Shown: positions 5,278 to 8,342 of the stretch, in pieces
Numbering within the stretch: position 1 is the stretch's first letter
How the letters are laid out: every line of letters starts with the position of its first letter
Source of the DNA: G039029935 sp039029935
Lineage (GTDB): Bacteria; Chloroflexota; Anaerolineae; Caldilineales; Caldilineaceae
NCBI GenBank assembly: GCA_039029935.1
Contig: JBCCFC010000587.1
Span: 1 to 8,342 of the forward strand
DNA: 8,342 nucleotides
Direction: 5' to 3'
The notes under the pieces: model-generated
The model's input: only the letters and a program-made list of their open reading frames with translations
Told to the model about the DNA's origin: nothing
Databases searched by the model: none
Position numbers and translations under genes: made by a program

Positions 5278-8208
5278 ATGAGCAAAAAAAAATTAATACA
5301 AAAGAGACGCTGGAGAACATGGATAACGGTCTGGATGGTGCTGACCCTCCTGATCCTGCTAATATGTATCCCCATGTTTGCCAATGCGCAAGATGTGGAG
5401 CCAGCGCAGTCTGCGCATAGCCTATATTTACCATTGATTTCCAATCAGCCGCAAGGGACAACCAATGTGTTCGCCAACAACATCCCCAGCAGCATCCCTA
5501 CTAGCAGCCCAGACGAAGAGGGGCAAGTTCAAGCCGCAGTGATGAATGGACAACTTGTCAACCCCGCACCGCCTTGGATTGCACAAGTAGGCGGATGTAC
5601 AGGGACATTAATCTATCCACAATGGGTCCTCTCTGCCGCCCATTGTCTGTACGGTGGCACATTCATGCCCACCGAGTTGTATCTGGGGGGGACAGAACAC
5701 TATGCGGGTGAGCATTTCGCCATCGAAAGAAACTTCTTTATCGCCGACAATACGGCAAATCAAGATCTTTCCTTGCATAAATTGGCACAGCCCACCTCCC
5801 GACAGACAATGCCTTTGAATTTTGACAACACCCTGCTCCAGCGCTCCCCCTATGTTTCCTCCTATGGCTATGGTCTATATAACCCTCATGAGGGTGATGG
5901 TCGGTTACGCTACACCGGAACAATGAATGTCACAAGTTTTAACGGTGGAACACAGGGTGCGTTTGAATATAGTCATCCCAATTCAGACCCGGTCACAGGG
6001 GTCCATCTTTGCAGCGGCGATTCTGGCGGTCCGGTGTTGGCAAACGACAATGGGCAGGCCGTTGTTGTCGGTGTCAATGCCTACACAGGGTTGGGACCCA
6101 ACGGTGAGATATGTGGTGGTGGCTACGCAGGCGCACCCCATGTCGCGCAAAACATCGCTTGGTTCGCCAGCATCATCAATAACAACGGCGGAACAGGTGA
6201 TGGCGGGACCGTACCCATTGGGCCATCAGCCGATAGCGTGACCTTCTACGAACATGCAAACTATCAGGGGGTGTCGTGGTCAGTGGGGCCAGGCATCTAT
6301 GACGCTAGTGTCATTGTCACTTCCCCTGTGGGCAACGATGCGATTTCCTCCATTCAGATACCTTCTGGATATTCTGTCAAAGCCTGTACAGACGCTGGCA
6401 GTGGTGGTGTCTGTGTACACTACGATTCTCCCAACGCCACGCTATCCTCGATGAACGATCAGATATCCTATATCGAGATTACAGGACCCGGTAGTGCGCC
6501 ACAACCAGCCCCAACCCCAACACCAATACCGAATGCTGGTGGCGGTGGCAGTAATGGTGGCAGTAATGGTGGCGATGGCGTGAACTTCTACGAACATGCA
6601 AACTATCAGGGCGCATCGTGGTCAGTGGGGCCGGGCATCTATGACATTGGAGCCATTGCCGCTTCACCTGTGGGTAACGATGCGATTTCCTCCTTTCACA
6701 TACCTTCTGGATATTCTGTCAAAGCCTGTACAGACGCTGGCAATGGCGGTGTCTGTGTACGCTATGATTATCCCAGCGCCACGCTATCCTCGATGAACGA
6801 TCAGATATCCTATGTCGAGATTACAGGACCCGGTGGTGCGCCACAACCAGCCCCAACCCCAACACCTCATGCTGGCGGCGGCAGTAATGGCGGCGGTGGC
6901 AGTAATGGTGGCGGTGGCAATAATGGTGGCGGAACCCTGTTGTTGCCGTCATCCGTGACCATCCAAGAAGATGTGTCGATTTCCTCATCGGTGGTCGTCA
7001 ACCTCAACCCAGCAGCCACACAGACATTTAGCATGTACTGGCGAGTGCGTCCGGGTGCGGGAACCGCAACAGTAGGTACCGACTATGACGCCGTTTTCCA
7101 TACGTCTATGCGCAAGGATTGGGCACTAGGACAAACCACCAATTGGTTCCTCTTCCAACCCATCAATGACAGTATTCCAGAAGACACCGAAACACTGACG
7201 ATGGAACTGATTAGCGTCAGCGATAGCTCTATTTCTATCCCCAACCGCACTGTGGTTGTGACCATCATTGATGACGATGTACCCACAAATGAACCCCCTG
7301 TGCTGACCAATGCTGGGCATCAGAACAGCATAGTGGGGAACAACGTCAACCTGACTGTCTATGCAAGCGACGCTGACGGCGACAGCCTCACCTATGATGT
7401 CAGTGGGCTACCCAATGGCCTCACCCTCAATGGCAACCAGATTGTTGGCACACCAAACACGGCTGGTCACTTTGATGTCACTGTTTCGGTCAGCGATGGC
7501 AACGGCGGTAGCGACAGCACTAGCTTTGTCTGGACGATTGCGGGGGCACAGACCACCCCAAGCCCACACGTCACCATCTACACCCAAGACGGTGCTGTGG
7601 CTCCAGGTGGCACAATCGAGATTCCGGTAGAGGTGCAGTTGAATGAGGCCCACCAGACTGTGGCAGCGGCGGGCATGGTGCTGACCTATGATGCGGCGGT
7701 ACTTATGGCAGATAGCTGTACCTTTGACAGCGGCTTCTCTGGTTCGTGCAATATTGACAGGGCTGGCCAGGTCCATATCTCCACCATCAACCCAACGGGC
7801 CACAGCGGTGAGTTTAACATCGCCATCATCGGCTTTCGTGCGGTTGGCAGTGCTGGCGCGCAAACAATCTTTGGCCTGTCGGTCAGCAGTTTAGGCAATG
7901 AGGCTGGCAATATGCTGACCAATACCAATGTTCAGATTGAGAATGGTCAAATCACCCTATTAAATTTGGTGATGGGCGATCTCAATTGCTCCAATTCCTC
8001 GGACGTGGTGGATGCGCTCTTTATCATGCAATATGTGGTCGGAATGCGCACCGATAGTGGTGGATGCCCCTTGACCGACCCAGAGACACAGTTCAACGCA
8101 GCGGCTGGCGACGTCAATGGCGATGGCCGCACCGACACCATCGACGCGCTCTTTGTGATGCAGTGTGTCGTCGGTATCTACAATGATTTCTGCCCGAATG
8201 TGCAGTGA
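5278..8208 (+). CDS. Secreted S1 (trypsin-fold) protease with beta/gamma-crystallin, Calx-beta, Ig, cohesin and dockerin modules (976 aa)
   Basis: Residues 1-37 are a signal peptide (KKK..KRRWR, hydrophobic core, cleavage after ANA37). A short region with SLYLPLIS (48-55) leads to an S1 protease domain, about 88-301. Its catalytic triad is His122 (LSAAHC), Asp163 (NQDLSL) and Ser249 (CSGDSGGPV), with likely disulfides C107-C123 and C245-C279. Two beta/gamma-crystallin domains follow (319-405, 433-519), each with the calcium motif NDAISS (353-358, 467-472), then a Gly-rich linker (532-552). Calx-beta is at 554-667 (TATVGTDYD, ND..PEDTETLTMEL, IIDDD), a putative Ig domain at 671-754 (DADGDSLTYDVSGLPNGLTL), a cohesin-like domain at 762-896, and a type I dockerin at 900-976. 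Dockerin repeat 2 (D945, N947, D949, D953, D956) is canonical; repeat 1 has Ser905 in place of an Asp. Activity is likely because the triad is complete. The site equivalent to trypsin Asp189 is His243, so Arg/Lys specificity is not expected. Substrate and partners are unknown. Confidence 0.92.
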   Translation: MSKKKLIQKRRWRTWITVWMVLTLLILLICIPMFANAQDVEPAQSAHSLYLPLISNQPQGTTNVFANNIPSSIPTSSPDEEGQVQAAVMNGQLVNPAPPWIAQVGGCTGTLIYPQWVLSAAHCLYGGTFMPTELYLGGTEHYAGEHFAIERNFFIADNTANQDLSLHKLAQPTSRQTMPLNFDNTLLQRSPYVSSYGYGLYNPHEGDGRLRYTGTMNVTSFNGGTQGAFEYSHPNSDPVTGVHLCSGDSGGPVLANDNGQAVVVGVNAYTGLGPNGEICGGGYAGAPHVAQNIAWFASIINNNGGTGDGGTVPIGPSADSVTFYEHANYQGVSWSVGPGIYDASVIVTSPVGNDAISSIQIPSGYSVKACTDAGSGGVCVHYDSPNATLSSMNDQISYIEITGPGSAPQPAPTPTPIPNAGGGGSNGGSNGGDGVNFYEHANYQGASWSVGPGIYDIGAIAASPVGNDAISSFHIPSGYSVKACTDAGNGGVCVRYDYPSATLSSMNDQISYVEITGPGGAPQPAPTPTPHAGGGSNGGGGSNGGGGNNGGGTLLLPSSVTIQEDVSISSSVVVNLNPAATQTFSMYWRVRPGAGTATVGTDYDAVFHTSMRKDWALGQTTNWFLFQPINDSIPEDTETLTMELISVSDSSISIPNRTVVVTIIDDDVPTNEPPVLTNAGHQNSIVGNNVNLTVYASDADGDSLTYDVSGLPNGLTLNGNQIVGTPNTAGHFDVTVSVSDGNGGSDSTSFVWTIAGAQTTPSPHVTIYTQDGAVAPGGTIEIPVEVQLNEAHQTVAAAGMVLTYDAAVLMADSCTFDSGFSGSCNIDRAGQVHISTINPTGHSGEFNIAIIGFRAVGSAGAQTIFGLSVSSLGNEAGNMLTNTNVQIENGQITLLNLVMGDLNCSNSSDVVDALFIMQYVVGMRTDSGGCPLTDPETQFNAAAGDVNGDGRTDTIDALFVMQCVVGIYNDFCPNVQ
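6232..6915 (+). repeat. Tandem duplication of the crystallin domain plus linker, period 342 bp
   Basis: Copy 1 begins at 6232 and copy 2 at 6574. Long stretches are identical or nearly so, including the part coding FYEHANYQG, the run around 6359-6400 against 6701-6742, 6436-6471 against 6778-6813, and the linker coding APQPAPTPTP. By hand the proteins differ at about 15 of 87 aligned positions. The copied unit includes the Pro/Thr linker; the Gly/Ser/Asn tails differ in length. The similarity indicates a fairly recent in-gene duplication. Confidence 0.9.
6871..6933 (+). repeat. Gly/Ser/Asn-rich simple repeat (flexible linker)
   Basis: GGC/GGT-rich codons with AGTAAT or AATAAT insertions encode residues 532-552, with the pattern GGGSN, GGGGSN, GGGGNN. 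A shorter version at 6535-6573 follows the first crystallin domain. Such low-complexity DNA can change length by slippage while staying in frame. It separates the protease-crystallin half from the Calx-beta, Ig, cohesin and dockerin half. Confidence 0.8.
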
Positions 8209-8225
8209 GCAAGCCATCTGGATGC

Positions 8226-8336
8226 TAAGTAAACCCAAAAAAGAAATTAGTTTAGTAGGCATGCCCCGTGCCGGATCGAACCGCATGGGGCGTGCTCACT
8301 GGACTTACTTTCTAAAAACATATTTGGGTTTACTTA
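8226..8336. repeat. Nested inverted-repeat element after gene 2
   Basis: The outer arms are a perfect 14-bp inverted repeat, TAAGTAAACCCAAA (8226-8239) against 8323-8336. An inner 13-bp stem, GCATGCCCCGTGC (8259-8271) with 8283-8295, pairs with two G-T wobbles around an 11-base loop; AGAAA (8242-8246) can pair with 8309-8313. The element starts 17 bases after the TGA of gene 2. No T-run follows the inner stem, so a classical terminator is doubtful; a small non-coding mobile or repeat element, or a factor-dependent 3' structure, fits as well. Its right arm resembles 20-51. Confidence 0.65.
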
Positions 8337-8342
8337 AGACAC

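Noticed and set aside
5169..5461. Minus-strand frames (77 and 91 codons) across the gap and start of gene 2.
   Set aside because: They run through the palindromic element and the signal-peptide region of gene 2, with no ribosome site or domain evidence.
8259..8296. tRNA-like T-arm on the minus strand (GGTTCGATCC).
   Set aside because: The stem has a G-G mismatch at the second pair from the loop, and no acceptor, D-arm or anticodon arm can be placed at the right distances. It is better explained as the inner hairpin of the inverted-repeat element.
8226..8336. Integron attC-like site, since it is an imperfect palindrome of fitting length after a gene.
   Set aside because: The ends do not fit the RYYYAAC / GTTRRRY core boxes, there is no integrase in view, and the gene is much larger than normal cassettes.

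Overview
The window holds two large, same-strand genes for modular secreted proteins and the DNA around them. There are no RNA genes, CRISPR arrays, transposase genes or metabolic genes. Both proteins start with clear Sec signal peptides. Their modules (SdrD B-type repeats, DUF11-like domains, a C-terminal Fn3-like domain, an S1 protease, beta/gamma-crystallin domains, Calx-beta, a putative Ig domain, cohesin and dockerin), the Pro/Thr linkers and the short [LF]-[YF]-L-P-[LV]-[IV] peptides match what I remember of extracellular proteins from Chloroflexota (Anaerolineae/Caldilineae/Ardenticatenia type). That taxonomic guess is inference from protein style, because the window has no marker gene.

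Layout: (1) 1-99 is a short leader with a GGTTTACTTA motif that recurs at the far end of the window, and a ribosome binding site at 88-93. (2) 100-4965 encodes a 1621-residue adhesin/stalk-like protein. It has two copies of an unrecognised Cys-paired module, six SdrD B-type repeats (one isolated, five consecutive), two DUF7507/DUF11-like domains, one DUF11 domain and a C-terminal Fn3-like domain ending in FLPVVQR. (3) 4966-5277 is a 312-base gap with a terminator-like stem (4981-5047) and a striking nested perfect palindrome (5112-5246). (4) 5278-8208 encodes a 976-residue secreted protein: S1 protease, two beta/gamma-crystallin domains, Gly-rich linker, Calx-beta, putative Ig, cohesin-like and dockerin. 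The open frame can be extended to a TTG at 5263, but the Shine-Dalgarno sequence lies inside that extension, so ATG 5278 is the better start. (5) 8209-8342 holds a second nested inverted repeat, about 111 bp, with perfect 14-bp ends.

How they may work together (inference): both proteins are built from modules known or suspected to bind calcium. They could form a calcium-dependent extracellular assembly in which the first is a long surface fibre or adhesin and the second a protease able to join a cohesin-dockerin complex, possibly with itself. Nothing in the sequence proves that the two interact or are co-transcribed; the gap and its hairpins suggest separate transcription. The most unusual points are a protease carrying both cohesin and dockerin, its non-trypsin specificity pocket, the recent duplication of the crystallin domain, the uncharacterised duplicated N-terminal module of the first protein, and the two palindromic elements.
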